Assembly: GCF_020889785.1 (NCBI RefSeq)
Contig: NZ_JACMYK010000028.1
Span: 1 to 64,000 of the forward strand
Origin: Bradyrhizobium acaciae
GTDB lineage: Bacteria > Pseudomonadota > Alphaproteobacteria > Rhizobiales > Xanthobacteraceae
DNA: 64,000 bases
Direction: 5' to 3'
Shown here: piece after piece, positions 8,456 to 17,286 of the stretch
Numbering within the stretch: the stretch's first letter is position 1
How the letters are laid out: each line of letters opens with the position of its first letter
Translations under genes and position numbers: made by a program
Notes under the pieces: model-generated
Told to the model about the DNA's origin: nothing
What the model saw: the letters and a program-made list of their open reading frames with translations, nothing else
The model's database searches: none

Positions 8456-9019
8456 CTAGCGAGCGTGGTCGATCTCACCCGCCCCCATCATCCGCGCCGC
8501 AACGCGATCGCGCTTGACGAAGTGGTGGTAGGCGACCGCGACGAGGTGCAGCACGATCAGCGCCAACAGCACATAGGCGAAAAAGATGTGGCGCCCCTCA
8601 TAGGCATCCGCCGCCGCCTTGTCGGGCGAGGTGATCTGGGGCACGCGGAAAAGGCCGAAGAAGCTCGAATAGTCCTGGGCGCGTGAGCCGGAATGGGCCC
8701 AGCCCAGCATCGCCACCAGGACGGTGACGGCATAGAGTGCGCCGTGGCTGGCATGGGCGGCGATCCGCTGCCAGGAGGGCATGTCGGCCGGCAGCGCCGG
8801 CGTCGGATTGACGCCGCGCCAGAGCAGCCGCAGCACCGTGAACAGCAGCACCAGATAGCCGATATCGGCGTGGATCGAGCGGTAGAAGAACTTGTCCGCC
8901 CGCGCCGGGATGTGGTTCATCCACCAGCCATAGGCCAGCATGCCGATGATGGCGATGCCGAGCACCCAATGGAACGCACGGGCCAGCGAGCCCCAGCTCA
9001 CGATGGTATTGCGGATCAT
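8456..9019 (-). CDS. Cytochrome b561 family protein
   Basis: A 187-residue inner-membrane di-haem protein with four predicted helices. Likely haem-ligand histidines are in ARAFHWVLG, RSIHADIGYLVLL, HASHGALYAV and VLLALIVLHLVAVAYHH. Members carry electrons between quinones and periplasmic acceptors, and some scavenge superoxide. It starts with ATG and lies 55 bases upstream of the deiminase gene, so co-transcription is possible. Its partner is unknown. Confidence 0.9.
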   Translation of the reverse strand: MIRNTIVSWGSLARAFHWVLGIAIIGMLAYGWWMNHIPARADKFFYRSIHADIGYLVLLFTVLRLLWRGVNPTPALPADMPSWQRIAAHASHGALYAVTVLVAMLGWAHSGSRAQDYSSFFGLFRVPQITSPDKAAADAYEGRHIFFAYVLLALIVLHLVAVAYHHFVKRDRVAARMMGAGEIDHAR

Positions 9020-9200
9020 GGTCGATTGGTCCCTGGCGGCCCCGTCTGGATTTTACAGTCTCAGCAATAGTTTGCCGTGATCCTTGCAGGTATCGGCCAA
9101 GGCCATATGAAATTCCCGGCCTCACTGCCTTTTGTCGGCCCCAAAGGCCGGGCAGGCAAAAACAACTGAATGGTAACCCTGCTTCGGATAGAATTTTCGC

Positions 9201-9998
9201 GTGTCCACTCCCCCAACCATCCTGGTGTTCGATTCCGGCCTCGGCGGCCTCACCGTGCTGCGCGAGATCGTCCGCGCCCGGCCCGACGCTCACTATGTTT
9301 ACGTCGCCGACGACGCCTTCTTCCCCTATGGCCACCACACCGAGGATGAGATCATCGCCCGCGTGGTGCCGCTGGTCGGCGAGCTGATCGAGACCCACGC
9401 GCCTGACCTCGTCGTGATTGCCTGCAACACGGCGTCCACGCTGGTGATGTCGCATCTGCGCGACGCTTACCGCCTGCCCTTCGTCGGCACGGTGCCTGCG
9501 ATCAAGCCGGCCTGCGCCTCGTCGAAGACACGACGCGTCTCGGTGCTCGGCACAAGAGGCACTGTGAAACGGGAATATACCCGCAAGCTGATCTCGGACT
9601 TTGCGCAGGGCTGCGAGGTGACGCTGGTCGGTTCCGGCGAACTCGCCTCGCTGGCGGAAGCAGCCCTCAGCGGCCAAACCGTGCCCGACGAGGACATCGC
9701 GGCCGAGCTAAAACCCTGCTTCGTCGGCGCCGGCGCCAACGACCCCGCCCGCACCGACACCGTCGTGCTCGCCTGCACGCACTATCCGCTGCTGCTGGAA
9801 CGGCTGTCGAGGCTCGCGCCCTGGCCGGTCGACTGGATCGATCCGGCCCCCGCAATCGCCCGCCGCGTCGCGGACCTGCTCGGCCCGGCCGGCACCGAGA
9901 GCGACGAGGCCGGCGCCGAGATGATCTTCACCTCGAAGCGTCCGCACGCGCTGAGCGAGGCGCTGACGCCATTCTTCGGCGGCCGCGTCCCGGCCTGA
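9201..9998 (+). CDS. murI: Glutamate racemase
   Basis: Interconverts L- and D-glutamate to supply D-Glu for peptidoglycan. The two catalytic cysteines are in VIACNTASTLVM and VLACTHYPLLLERL, and the N-terminus reads VFDSGLGGLTVLREI, the family start. The length of 265 residues fits. The start is GTG at 9201, placed by the conserved N-terminus, and no strong Shine-Dalgarno site precedes it. It is followed after 59 bases by an aldolase gene on the same strand. Confidence 0.93.
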   Translation: MSTPPTILVFDSGLGGLTVLREIVRARPDAHYVYVADDAFFPYGHHTEDEIIARVVPLVGELIETHAPDLVVIACNTASTLVMSHLRDAYRLPFVGTVPAIKPACASSKTRRVSVLGTRGTVKREYTRKLISDFAQGCEVTLVGSGELASLAEAALSGQTVPDEDIAAELKPCFVGAGANDPARTDTVVLACTHYPLLLERLSRLAPWPVDWIDPAPAIARRVADLLGPAGTESDEAGAEMIFTSKRPHALSEALTPFFGGRVPA

Positions 9999-10057
9999 TC
10001 CTTTTCGCTGTCACGCGGTGCTGCTAGTTTTGTCCTTGCTTCGCAGGAGGATCGCAT

Positions 10058-10840
10058 TTGACCGCAGCCCCGCTGACGCCGCTCAACCGCCTGCGACAAC
10101 AGTGGCGCGACAAGCGCCCGAGCTTCGGCGCAATTGCGACCATTCCAAGCATCCAGACCGTGCAGATCATGGCGCAGTCGCTGGACTGGATCATCGTCGA
10201 CCTCGAGCACGGCCCGATTGATCTCGGCACCGCGCATGCGATGATCGTGGCCACTTCCGGCACGCCCTGCGTGCCGATGGTGCGGATCGCCGCCAACGAG
10301 CCGCACCTCGCCAAGGCGCCGATGGACATCGGCGCGCTCGGCATCAACTTTCCGATGATCTGCAATCGCGCCGACGCCGAGAAGGCGGTGCGCAGCGTGC
10401 GCTACCCGCCGCGGGGCGACCGGCTCTGGGGCCCGTTCCACGCGCCGTTCCGCTGGGGCGTCTCGATGAACGACTACATGGCGACCGCCGATGACGACAT
10501 GATCTGCATGATCACGATCGAGCATGTCGACGCCGTCAACCGCATCGACGAGATCATGGCGACGCCCGGTATCGACCTCGCGGTGATCGGCCCCGGCGAT
10601 CTCGCCACCTCGATCGACAAGCGCGGCCTGCCTGATGATCCCGAGGTGGTCGAACTGATGCGGCGCGCCGAGCAAGGCATCATGAAGAGCGGCGTGCCGA
10701 TCGGCGGCGTCGCGCGCACCGCCGAGCAGGCCAACGCGATGATCGACCGCGGCTACCTCGCGCTCGCGCTCGGCTTCGACTGGTCGCTGTTCCAGCGCGG
10801 CATCGCTGCCGCCTTCGCCGGGATCAAGCGCCAGGCGTGA
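10058..10840 (+). CDS. HpcH/HpaI aldolase family protein
   Basis: A class II, metal-dependent aldolase/citrate-lyase-type enzyme of 260 residues. The signature LDWIIVDLEHGPIDLG provides the substrate-side acidic residues, and VPMVRIAANEP and TPGIDLAVIGPGDLATSID complete the family fold. Members split or form 2-keto-4-hydroxy acids; the exact substrate is not evident. The start is TTG at 10058, chosen because a perfect AGGAGG lies seven bases upstream and no earlier ATG fits. Confidence 0.85.
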   Translation: MTAAPLTPLNRLRQQWRDKRPSFGAIATIPSIQTVQIMAQSLDWIIVDLEHGPIDLGTAHAMIVATSGTPCVPMVRIAANEPHLAKAPMDIGALGINFPMICNRADAEKAVRSVRYPPRGDRLWGPFHAPFRWGVSMNDYMATADDDMICMITIEHVDAVNRIDEIMATPGIDLAVIGPGDLATSIDKRGLPDDPEVVELMRRAEQGIMKSGVPIGGVARTAEQANAMIDRGYLALALGFDWSLFQRGIAAAFAGIKRQA

Positions 10841-10911
10841 AGCGAAGCCAACCACGCGCTTGGCGCAGTCGCCTACCGCCGAAGAATATTCCGGCTCCGT
10901 CGTGAAGGAAC

Positions 10912-10993
10912 CGCGGCCCGGCGCAGAATCTGCCTGCGGCGCAGCACCGCAATTGCCTAAACGGCCTGTAAGCTTCGCGTAGGCCGGGCCGCG
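10912..10993. other. Long-loop inverted repeat
   Basis: An 11-base perfect inverted repeat, CGCGGCCCGGC at 10912-10922 and GCCGGGCCGCG at 10983-10993, is separated by 60 bases that contain further GC-rich complementarity. It lies 72 bases after the aldolase stop. It could be the base of a structured RNA, a terminator-like fold or a repeat remnant. The remainder of 10841-11123 shows no gene. Confidence 0.4.
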
Positions 10994-11123
10994 TCCAGTT
11001 TCACGACAGCCTGCGCTGTCAGATGAACGGACTAATCCGAATGTCGAAACTTCACATCACACATCAGCTGCTTTTCGCCGCGATTCCGCGCTGCTACACT
11101 TCCCGCCGGTTGGGAGGAAATGC

Positions 11124-11513
11124 ATGTTCAGAAAATTGCTAATTGGGCTCACTGTGATCGCGTTTGCCGGTGCCAGCGCAGCAGTTGCGCAGCAGAGCGG
11201 CATCAAGCGAACGCCGCTGCAGAAGGTCGATTTCCCGGCGGGCTACAACACGGTCACGGCGATTGCCGAGGTTCCAGCCGGCGGTGCGTCGGGGCGTCAC
11301 AGCCATCCCGGTGTTGAAACCGGCTATGTGCTCGACGGCGAGCTCGAGCTCCTGATTAACGGCAAGCCGCCGTTGAAGCTGAAGGCCGGAGATTCCTACC
11401 AGATCCCGGAAGGTGCGGTGCATGACGCCAAGACTTCCGGCGACAAGCCGCTCAAGGTGCTCGGAGTCTACATCGTCAAGGCTGGCGAGCCCTTGGCGAA
11501 ACCGGCGCCGTGA
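11124..11513 (+). CDS. Periplasmic cupin-domain protein
   Basis: 129 residues. Residues 1-22 form a clear signal peptide (MFRKLLIGLTVIAFAGASA, cut after AVA). A single cupin barrel follows, with the metal-site motif GRHSHPGVETGYVLDGELEL and second motif YQIPEGAVHDAKTSG. The first motif keeps both histidines and the Glu, and the second keeps the His, so a metal is probably bound. Single-domain secreted cupins are of unknown substrate. GGGAGGAAA lies just before the ATG. A terminator follows at 11601. Confidence 0.85.
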   Translation: MFRKLLIGLTVIAFAGASAAVAQQSGIKRTPLQKVDFPAGYNTVTAIAEVPAGGASGRHSHPGVETGYVLDGELELLINGKPPLKLKAGDSYQIPEGAVHDAKTSGDKPLKVLGVYIVKAGEPLAKPAP

Positions 11514-11600
11514 ACTGAACCAGATTTGGCCTTTGGCGTCCGGGCGGCCAGAAATCGCCTTTGAGGGCCGAAATAGTCGATTTTGACGCCGATTCGGCCC

Positions 11601-11617
11601 AAAACGCCCCGCGTTTT
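11601..11617 (+). terminator. Short hairpin terminator after cupin gene
   Basis: Perfect seven-base stem AAAACGC/GCGTTTT with loop CCC. It lies 87 bases after the cupin stop and just before the rpsD promoter. The T-rich arm supports termination. Confidence 0.55.
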
Positions 11618-11619
11618 GT

Positions 11620-11647
11620 TTGACAGAACCGGACTTTCTCCTTAAGA
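11620..11647 (+). promoter_or_regulatory. Sigma-70-type promoter for rpsD
   Basis: A -35 box TTGACA at 11620-11625 and a -10-like TTAAGA at 11642-11647 with a 16-base spacer. Transcription would begin near 11654 and leave a leader of about 180 bases before rpsD. Confidence 0.6.
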
Positions 11648-11654
11648 CCACCCT

Positions 11655-11833
11655 TGCTCGCGGGCCGGTTTCGGCCCGCGATGCGTTTCGCGACCCGTGG
11701 TTCTCCCCGAGCTTTCGAGGCGAACCTGTCGGTGCAGGCCTTTTGGCCGGTACACAGGAGGGCGCGTCTCCTCAAACCCTAGACTGACAAAACGCCGGGC
11801 GCTGGGTAGCGACGGCTATACAAAGAGGACGCG
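11655..11833 (+). other. Structured rpsD leader
   Basis: A non-coding leader of about 180 bases between the predicted rpsD promoter and its ATG. It opens with a perfect nine-base hairpin, CGCGGGCCG-gttt-CGGCCCGCG at 11659-11680. Further GC-rich pairings follow around 11735-11775. Ribosomal protein S4 autoregulates through mRNA structure in other bacteria, but no known S4-binding pseudoknot was identified here. Confidence 0.45.
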
Positions 11834-12451
11834 ATGACAAAGCGCAGTGAGGCGAAGTACAAGATCGATCGCCGCATGGGCCAGAATATCTGGGGCCGCC
11901 CGAAGAGCCCTGTGAACCGCCGCGAATACGGCCCCGGCCAGCACGGCCAGCGCCGCAAGGGCAAGCTCTCCGACTTCGGCGTGCAGCTCCGCGCCAAGCA
12001 GAAGCTCAAGGGCTACTACGCCAACATTTCCGAGCGCCAGTTCCACGGCATCTATGTCGAAGCCAGCCGCCTGAAGGGCGACACCGGCGAGAACCTGATC
12101 GGCCTCCTCGAGCGCCGTCTCGACACTGTGGTCTATCGCGCCAAGTTCGTCTCCACGATGTTCGCCGCGCGCCAGTTCATCAACCACGGCCACATCAAGG
12201 TGAACGGCCGCAAGGTCAACATCGGCAGCTACAAGCTGAAGATCGGCGACACCATCGAGGTCAAGGAATCCTCCAAGCAGCTCACGCCGGTGCTGGAAGC
12301 AAGCCAGCTTCCCGAGCGCGACGTGCCCGACTTCATCGAGGTCGATCACTCCAAGATGACCGCGAAGTTCGCGCGCACCCCCGGCCTGTCGGATGTGCCG
12401 TTCCCGGTGCAGATGGAGCCGCATCTGATCGTCGAATTCTATTCGCGCTGA
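11834..12451 (+). CDS. rpsD: 30S ribosomal protein S4
   Basis: The primary 16S rRNA-binding assembly protein of the small ribosomal subunit, 205 residues, full length. It begins [21 protein letters not shown], contains the conserved [19 protein letters not shown] stretch, and carries an S4 RNA-binding domain near residues 94-155 ([28 protein letters not shown]). It ends LIVEFYSR as expected. It is monocistronic, between a structured leader and a strong terminator. AGAGGA lies upstream of the ATG. Confidence 0.98.
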   Translation: MTKRSEAKYKIDRRMGQNIWGRPKSPVNRREYGPGQHGQRRKGKLSDFGVQLRAKQKLKGYYANISERQFHGIYVEASRLKGDTGENLIGLLERRLDTVVYRAKFVSTMFAARQFINHGHIKVNGRKVNIGSYKLKIGDTIEVKESSKQLTPVLEASQLPERDVPDFIEVDHSKMTAKFARTPGLSDVPFPVQMEPHLIVEFYSR

Positions 12452-12474
12452 TCACATCACGCATGCGAGTTTGG

Positions 12475-12503
12475 AAAGGCCCCGGTTTTGCCGGGGCCTT
12501 TTT
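12475..12503 (+). terminator. Rho-independent terminator of rpsD
   Basis: Stem AAAGGCCCCGG/CCGGGGCCTTT with a four- to five-base loop and a following T run, 24 bases after the rpsD stop. Confidence 0.85.
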
Positions 12504-12543
12504 GTTTGGCTAAAGTCGCGGCATATCGACCGAGAGAAACATC

Positions 12544-13611
12544 ATGCACTACACCCCTGCCCCACCCGATCCGAAGGCGCCCGCCGTCCGCATCAACCTG
12601 CTGTCGGACACCCAGACCAAGCCGACGCCGGCGATGCGCGAGGCGATGGCCAAGGCGGAGGTTGGTGACGAGCAGGTCGGTGACGATCCCACCACCAACG
12701 AACTCTGCGCCCGCGTCGCCGATCTGCTCGGCAAGGAGGCTGCCGTTTTCATGCCGTCGGGCACGATGTGCAACGTCGCGGCGACGCTGGCCTATTGCCG
12801 CCCTGGCGACGAGATCCTGGCACATGCGACCGCGCATATCATCGCGCGCGAGGGCGGCGCGCACGCGGCGCTCGGCGGCTTCCAGATCACGCAGCTCCCG
12901 GGCGACGACGGCCAGTTCACGCCCGACACGTTCCGCGCGGCGCTGCATCCACGCACCCGCTACCAGCCGCCGCAGGTGCTCGTCAGCGTCGAGCAGACCG
13001 CCAATATCGGCGGCGGTACGATCTGGAAGAAGGCCGCACTCGACGAGGTCGCGCGCATCGCCAAGGCCCATGGGCTCGTGACCCACATGGACGGCGCGCG
13101 GCTCCTGAACGCCACTGTCGCCTCCGGCATCTCGCCGCGCGACATGACGGCAGGTTGGGATTCAGCCTGGATCGATTTCTCCAAGGGCCTCGGCGCGCCG
13201 ATCGGCGGCGTGATCGCCGGCACACGCGCGTTCATCGACGACGTCTGGCGCTGGAAGCAGCGGCTCGGCGGCTCGATGCGGCAGTCCGGCGTCTGCGCTG
13301 CCGCCTGCATCTACGCACTCGATCACCACGTCGACCGCCTCGCCGACGATCATGCCAATGCGCGGGCGCTGGCGCGCGGGCTGTCGCAGATCAACGGCAT
13401 CGCGGTGCAGGCGCCCGAGACCAACCTCGTCTTCTTCAAGCCCGACGGCGCCGGTGTATCGGGCGACAAGATGGTCACCGAGCTGCGCAAGCGCGGTGTG
13501 ACGCTGGCGATGATGGACGGCCGGATCAGGGCCTGCACGCATCTCGATGTCAACGCGGCCCAGATCGAGGAGATGATCGGCCACGTCAGGGACATCGTGC
13601 GCGCGGCGTAA
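12544..13611 (+). CDS. Low-specificity threonine aldolase family protein
   Basis: A PLP enzyme that cleaves threonine or other beta-hydroxy amino acids to glycine and an aldehyde; 355 residues, full length. N-terminal INLLSDTQTKPTPAMREAM and VGDEQVGDDPTTNEL are family signatures. The PLP-binding Lys is in IDFSKGLGAPIGGVIAG, preceded by the VTHMDGARLLNA segment with the cofactor Asp. The ATG follows the rpsD terminator by about 40 bases, so it probably has its own promoter. Aromatic beta-hydroxy substrates are possible. Confidence 0.9.
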   Translation: MHYTPAPPDPKAPAVRINLLSDTQTKPTPAMREAMAKAEVGDEQVGDDPTTNELCARVADLLGKEAAVFMPSGTMCNVAATLAYCRPGDEILAHATAHIIAREGGAHAALGGFQITQLPGDDGQFTPDTFRAALHPRTRYQPPQVLVSVEQTANIGGGTIWKKAALDEVARIAKAHGLVTHMDGARLLNATVASGISPRDMTAGWDSAWIDFSKGLGAPIGGVIAGTRAFIDDVWRWKQRLGGSMRQSGVCAAACIYALDHHVDRLADDHANARALARGLSQINGIAVQAPETNLVFFKPDGAGVSGDKMVTELRKRGVTLAMMDGRIRACTHLDVNAAQIEEMIGHVRDIVRAA

Positions 13612-13621
13612 CTCCCACACT

Positions 13622-13705
13622 GTCATTGCGAGGAGCGGAAGCGACGAAGCAATCCATGTCTCAGCAAGTGGCGGGATCGATTGCTTCGCTCTCGCTCGCA
13701 ATGAC
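13622..13705. repeat. GTCATTGCGAG...CTCGCAATGAC palindromic repeat
   Basis: Inverted termini GTCATTGCGAG and CTCGCAATGAC flank inner inverted segments GAAGCAATCCAT and ATTGCTTCG. A second copy in opposite orientation lies at 38433-38515. It sits between convergent genes and may double as a transcription terminator. Confidence 0.8.
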
Positions 13706-13727
13706 GAGAAGATGGTCTTGCCCGGAT

Positions 13728-14990
13728 CTACCTTCCCATCGCCTGGTAGATCAGCGTCTTCAGCTCCTGCTGGATCCGGCCGCGCTGTGATGGCGTCTGC
13801 ACCATGAAGATGCCGAACAGATCGTCCGCGGGATCGATGAAGAAGAACGTGCCGCCGACACCGTCCCAGCGATATTCGCCGAGCGGCCAGGATGTATTTG
13901 CCGGCACCGAGGTGCGGACCGCGAAGCCGAGGCCGAAGCCGGAGTTCGGCCCCGGATAATAGTTCTTGTCGCGCACGACGCCGGTGTCCGGACCGATATG
14001 GTCCCTTGCCATCAGCGCGATGGTCTCCGGCTTCAGATAGCGCCGGCCCTCATAGAGGCCGCCGTTCAACAGCATCTGCGAGAAGCGCGCGTAGTCGCCG
14101 ATAGTGCCGACCATTCCGCCGCCGCCGGATTCGCGCCGCAGCGGCCGGCGCGGGTTGCTGACGTCAGAGACCGGACTGATGGTGCGATCCTTCGGCAGCG
14201 GCTCGGCGATCAGCGGCCATTTCGTGCGGTCGGCGACATAGAACGCGGTCTCGTTCATGCCGAGCGGATCGAGCAGCCGCTCCTTCTCGACCTGAAACAG
14301 GGATTTGCCTGTTATCACCTCGATGATGCGGCCGAGCACATCGGTGGAATGGCCGTAGTCCCATTGCGTGCCGGGTTGCTCGGCGAGCGGCATCGCCGTG
14401 AGCCGCGCCACGAATTCGGCATTGTCGGGATCATTGTCGAACAGGCCGGCGTCGGCGTAGGTCTTGTTCACGACACCGCCGCCATAATAACCGTAGGGCA
14501 AGCCTGCCGTGTGGCGCATCAGGTCTTCGATGGTCACCGGACGCTTGAGCGGCTCCAGCGTCATCGACGGCTTGCCCTCGTCGCCACGCTTCTCCACACC
14601 GACCTTCATGTCGGCAAAGGCCGGGATATATTTCGACACCGGATCGCTGAGGGCAAGCTTGCCCTCCTCCACCAGCATCATCGCGATGACGGTCGTGATC
14701 GGCTTCGACATCGAATAGAGACGGAAGATGGTATCCGCGCTCATCGAGAATTCGGTGGCGACGTCACGGACTCCGAAACTTTGGTAGTAGACCGGCTTGC
14801 CGTGCTGCTGCAGCAGCAGGATCGCACCGGGTATCTTCCCGGTCGCGACCTCGTTCCCGACATAGGCCGAGACCCTGGCGAGGCCTTCCGCCGAAAAGCG
14901 GTGCGCGACCGGCCCCGGCGAGCCGGCCCTTGCAACCGTCGTGATCGACGCGAGCGCGAATGCCGCGACGAACGCGCGGTAGCCACGCAT
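13728..14990 (-). CDS. Class C beta-lactamase-like serine hydrolase (paralogue 1)
   Basis: An exported member of the beta-lactamase/esterase EstB family, 420 residues. A signal peptide MRGYRAFVAAFALASITTVARA precedes the domain. The catalytic SxxK is in FRLYSMSKPITTV, and the Tyr-containing motif is in DYGHSTDVLGR. The frame is open to 15092, but I start at ATG 14990 because the extra residues run through an intergenic repeat and the signal peptide begins here. It is a close paralogue of the next gene upstream; shared stretches include NEVATGKIPGAI and FADMKVGVEK. The substrate may be an ester or D-amino-acid peptide rather than an antibiotic. Confidence 0.87.
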   Translation of the reverse strand: MRGYRAFVAAFALASITTVARAGSPGPVAHRFSAEGLARVSAYVGNEVATGKIPGAILLLQQHGKPVYYQSFGVRDVATEFSMSADTIFRLYSMSKPITTVIAMMLVEEGKLALSDPVSKYIPAFADMKVGVEKRGDEGKPSMTLEPLKRPVTIEDLMRHTAGLPYGYYGGGVVNKTYADAGLFDNDPDNAEFVARLTAMPLAEQPGTQWDYGHSTDVLGRIIEVITGKSLFQVEKERLLDPLGMNETAFYVADRTKWPLIAEPLPKDRTISPVSDVSNPRRPLRRESGGGGMVGTIGDYARFSQMLLNGGLYEGRRYLKPETIALMARDHIGPDTGVVRDKNYYPGPNSGFGLGFAVRTSVPANTSWPLGEYRWDGVGGTFFFIDPADDLFGIFMVQTPSQRGRIQQELKTLIYQAMGR

Positions 14991-14992
14991 CC

Positions 14993-15030
14993 GAGCGCAT
15001 GATCCGCTCCGATTGAATCGGATCATGCTC
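14993..15030. repeat. GCATGATCCG...CGGATCATGC repeat
   Basis: Inverted termini GCATGATCCG and CGGATCATGC with a 12-base spacer. A second hairpin follows at about 15044-15066 (ACGCGTTTGC and GCAAACG). It belongs to the same family as 46257-46330 and 3778-3815, and lies between the two hydrolase paralogues. Confidence 0.65.
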
Positions 15031-15072
15031 TTGTTCTTTTGTTTTGACGCGTTTGCTTCACTCGCAAACGCT

Positions 15073-16356
15073 CTAATTTTGCAACGCTTCATAGACGAGC
15101 TGCTTCAACGTCCGCTGGATGCGCTGGCGCTCGCTCGGCGTCTGCTCCAGCAGGACGAAGAAGAAGTCCTGCTTGCGGTCGATGATGTAATAGCAGCCGC
15201 TGGCGCCATCCCATTTCAGCTCGCCGAGATCGCCGGGCGGCGGCGGCTTCGCGGTGCCCGGATCGGTGCGCACCGCGATGCCAAGGCCGAAGCCGAAGCC
15301 GTCGCCGGGAAAGTAGAAGAAGTCGCGCTCGACGCCGGAGCCCGGACCGACGCGGTCGGTCGTCAGCTCCTTGAACGTCTCCGGCTTCATGATGGTCTTG
15401 CCGTCGAGCGTGCCGCCATTGAGCAGCATCTGGGCGAAGCGCGAATAATCCGCCATGGTGGAAACCATGCCGCCGCTGGCGGACTCCCATTTCTTGACCT
15501 TGGTCGGATCGTTGACCCGGCCGACCCGGAAGTCGCTGTCGTTCGGCATCGGCTCGGCCATCAGCTTCTGCTTCTCGGGATCGGTGACGAAGAAGCCGGT
15601 GTCCTTCATGCCGAGCGGGCGGAGCAGCCTTTCCTGCTCGATCGTCGAGAGCTTCTCGCCGGTGGTCACCTCCATCACGCGCGCCAGGATGTCGGTGGAA
15701 TGACCGTATTGCCAGAGCGCGCCGGGCTGGTTGTGCAGCGGCAGCTTGGCGATCCGCTCGGCGAATTCGGCGAGGTCGAAATCACCGCCATAGATGTTGG
15801 CTTCCTTGTAGGCCTTGCGGACCAGGCTGTCGCCATAGAAACCGTAGGTGATGCCCGACGTATGCGTCATCAGATCGAGGATCGTGATCGGCCGCTTCGG
15901 CGGTACCAGCTCGAGCGTCTTGGTGCCGTCCTCGGCCTTCTTCTCGACTCCGACCTTCATGTCGGCGAAGGATGGAATGTATTTCGAGACGGGATCGTCG
16001 AGCTTGTACTTGCCTTCTTCCAGCAGCTGCATCGAGGCCACGGCGGTGATCGACTTGGACATCGAAGCCAGGCGGAAGATGGTCTTGTCCGTGATCGGCA
16101 CCTTGCTGACCACGTCCTGCACGCCGAACGCCTCGTGATAGACAGGCTTGCCGTGCTGCTGGATCAGGACGATGGCACCCGGAATCTTTCCGGTCGCGAC
16201 CTCATTCTTGAAGAACTCGCTGATCTTGGCGAGCTTGTCGGGATTGAAATGGGCGCCTGCCGGAATCTCATAGGTGCCTTCGGTGTGCGAGAACGCCGGC
16301 GCCGCAAGCACCACCGCGGCAGCTGCGGCCGCGCACGTCAAACGAAATGAATGCAT
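15073..16356 (-). CDS. Class C beta-lactamase-like serine hydrolase (paralogue 2)
   Basis: 427 residues. The signal peptide MHSFRLTCAAAAAAVVLAAPAFS is followed by the serine-hydrolase domain with SxxK in FRLASMSKSITAV and YGHSTDILARV later. ATG 16356 is chosen because GGAGGG lies nine bases upstream and the signal peptide begins there. It lies 50 bases downstream of the macrodomain gene and 82 bases upstream of its paralogue, all on the same strand. The two hydrolases arose by tandem duplication (inference from shared blocks along their whole length). The substrate is unknown. Confidence 0.88.
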   Translation of the reverse strand: MHSFRLTCAAAAAAVVLAAPAFSHTEGTYEIPAGAHFNPDKLAKISEFFKNEVATGKIPGAIVLIQQHGKPVYHEAFGVQDVVSKVPITDKTIFRLASMSKSITAVASMQLLEEGKYKLDDPVSKYIPSFADMKVGVEKKAEDGTKTLELVPPKRPITILDLMTHTSGITYGFYGDSLVRKAYKEANIYGGDFDLAEFAERIAKLPLHNQPGALWQYGHSTDILARVMEVTTGEKLSTIEQERLLRPLGMKDTGFFVTDPEKQKLMAEPMPNDSDFRVGRVNDPTKVKKWESASGGMVSTMADYSRFAQMLLNGGTLDGKTIMKPETFKELTTDRVGPGSGVERDFFYFPGDGFGFGLGIAVRTDPGTAKPPPPGDLGELKWDGASGCYYIIDRKQDFFFVLLEQTPSERQRIQRTLKQLVYEALQN

Positions 16357-16405
16357 TCTATTGATCCCTCCCCGGATATCACGGGGAAGTGTAGCGGCGG
16401 TATCA

Positions 16406-16951
16406 TCAGGCACAAGGGCTCCCAAAGGCGTCCAGGACCTCCTGATGGAGTTCGCCGCTCTGGGGTGAGAAGCAGCAGAAGATCACCTGCGTGACGCCGG
16501 GCGCGGCCGGCAGGGCATCAACGACAGTTTTGACGGCGATTTTGGCGGCCCGATCCGCCGGAAATCGAAACACACCGGTGGAGATCGCCGGAAACGCGAC
16601 CGAAGCGAGATTATGACTGCGGCAAAGCTCAATCCCGCGGCGATAACAAGACGCCAAATGGGCGTCCTCCCCACGATCACCGCCATACCAGATCGGTCCA
16701 ACGGCGTGGATCACATGCTTGGCGGGGAGCCGGTAGCCCTTGGTGATCTTGGCATCGCCGGTTTCGCAGCCGTTGAGCGTCCGACACTCGGCGAGCAGCT
16801 CGGGGCCCGCCGCGTCGTGGATCGCGCCGTCGACGCCACCGCCACCAAGCAGCGAAGAATTGGCCGCGTTGACGATGGCGTCAACGCGGAGTGTCGTGAT
16901 GTCCGTAACGATGACTTCGAGCCGCGCCTTGCCGATCCGGCGCGCGGTCAA
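16406..16951 (-). CDS. Macrodomain protein (O-acetyl-ADP-ribose deacetylase-like)
   Basis: A cytoplasmic 181-residue single macrodomain of the YmdB/MacroD type that binds and removes ADP-ribose derivatives. Conserved loops are visible: [26 protein letters not shown] with the catalytic Asn and Asp/Gly region, THAVGPIW-like [12 protein letters not shown], and [12 protein letters not shown]. Its ATG lies two bases after the grxD stop, so the two are almost certainly co-transcribed. This pairing hints at a role in oxidative stress or NAD metabolism, which is inference. Confidence 0.9.
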   Translation of the reverse strand: MTARRIGKARLEVIVTDITTLRVDAIVNAANSSLLGGGGVDGAIHDAAGPELLAECRTLNGCETGDAKITKGYRLPAKHVIHAVGPIWYGGDRGEDAHLASCYRRGIELCRSHNLASVAFPAISTGVFRFPADRAAKIAVKTVVDALPAAPGVTQVIFCCFSPQSGELHQEVLDAFGSPCA

Positions 16952-16953
16952 GG

Positions 16954-17286
16954 TCAGGCAGCCACGTCGACCGGGATGCCCTTGTCGGCAAACAGCTGCT
17001 GCAATTCACCGGCCTGGAACATCTCGCGGATGATGTCGCAACCGCCGACGAACTCGCCCTTCACATAGAGCTGCGGAATCGTCGGCCAGTTCGAATAGAC
17101 CTTGATGCCGTTGCGCAGCTCGGCGGATTCGAGAACGTTGAGGCCTTTGTAACCGACACCGATGTGGTCGAGGATCTGCACGACCTGACCGGAAAACCCG
17201 CACTGCGGGAATTGCGGCGTGCCCTTCATGAACAGCACGACGTCGTTCGACTTCACTTCGTTGTCGATGAATTGCTCGATGCTCAT
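16954..17286 (-). CDS. grxD: Monothiol CGFS glutaredoxin
   Basis: A 110-residue iron-sulfur-cluster-binding glutaredoxin. The active site CGFS is in [14 protein letters not shown], the glutathione-binding Lys is in [10 protein letters not shown], and [17 protein letters not shown] supplies the TVP-type and GGxD motifs. Such proteins form [2Fe-2S] complexes with BolA and take part in cluster delivery and iron signalling. A bolA gene is in this window, but 4.2 kb away at 21499 rather than adjacent. The macrodomain gene follows after two bases. Confidence 0.95.
   Translation of the reverse strand: MSIEQFIDNEVKSNDVVLFMKGTPQFPQCGFSGQVVQILDHIGVGYKGLNVLESAELRNGIKVYSNWPTIPQLYVKGEFVGGCDIIREMFQAGELQQLFADKGIPVDVAA

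Noticed and set aside
13622..13705. CRISPR-like repeat array
   Set aside because: The repeats are isolated inverted copies without regular spacing or spacers.
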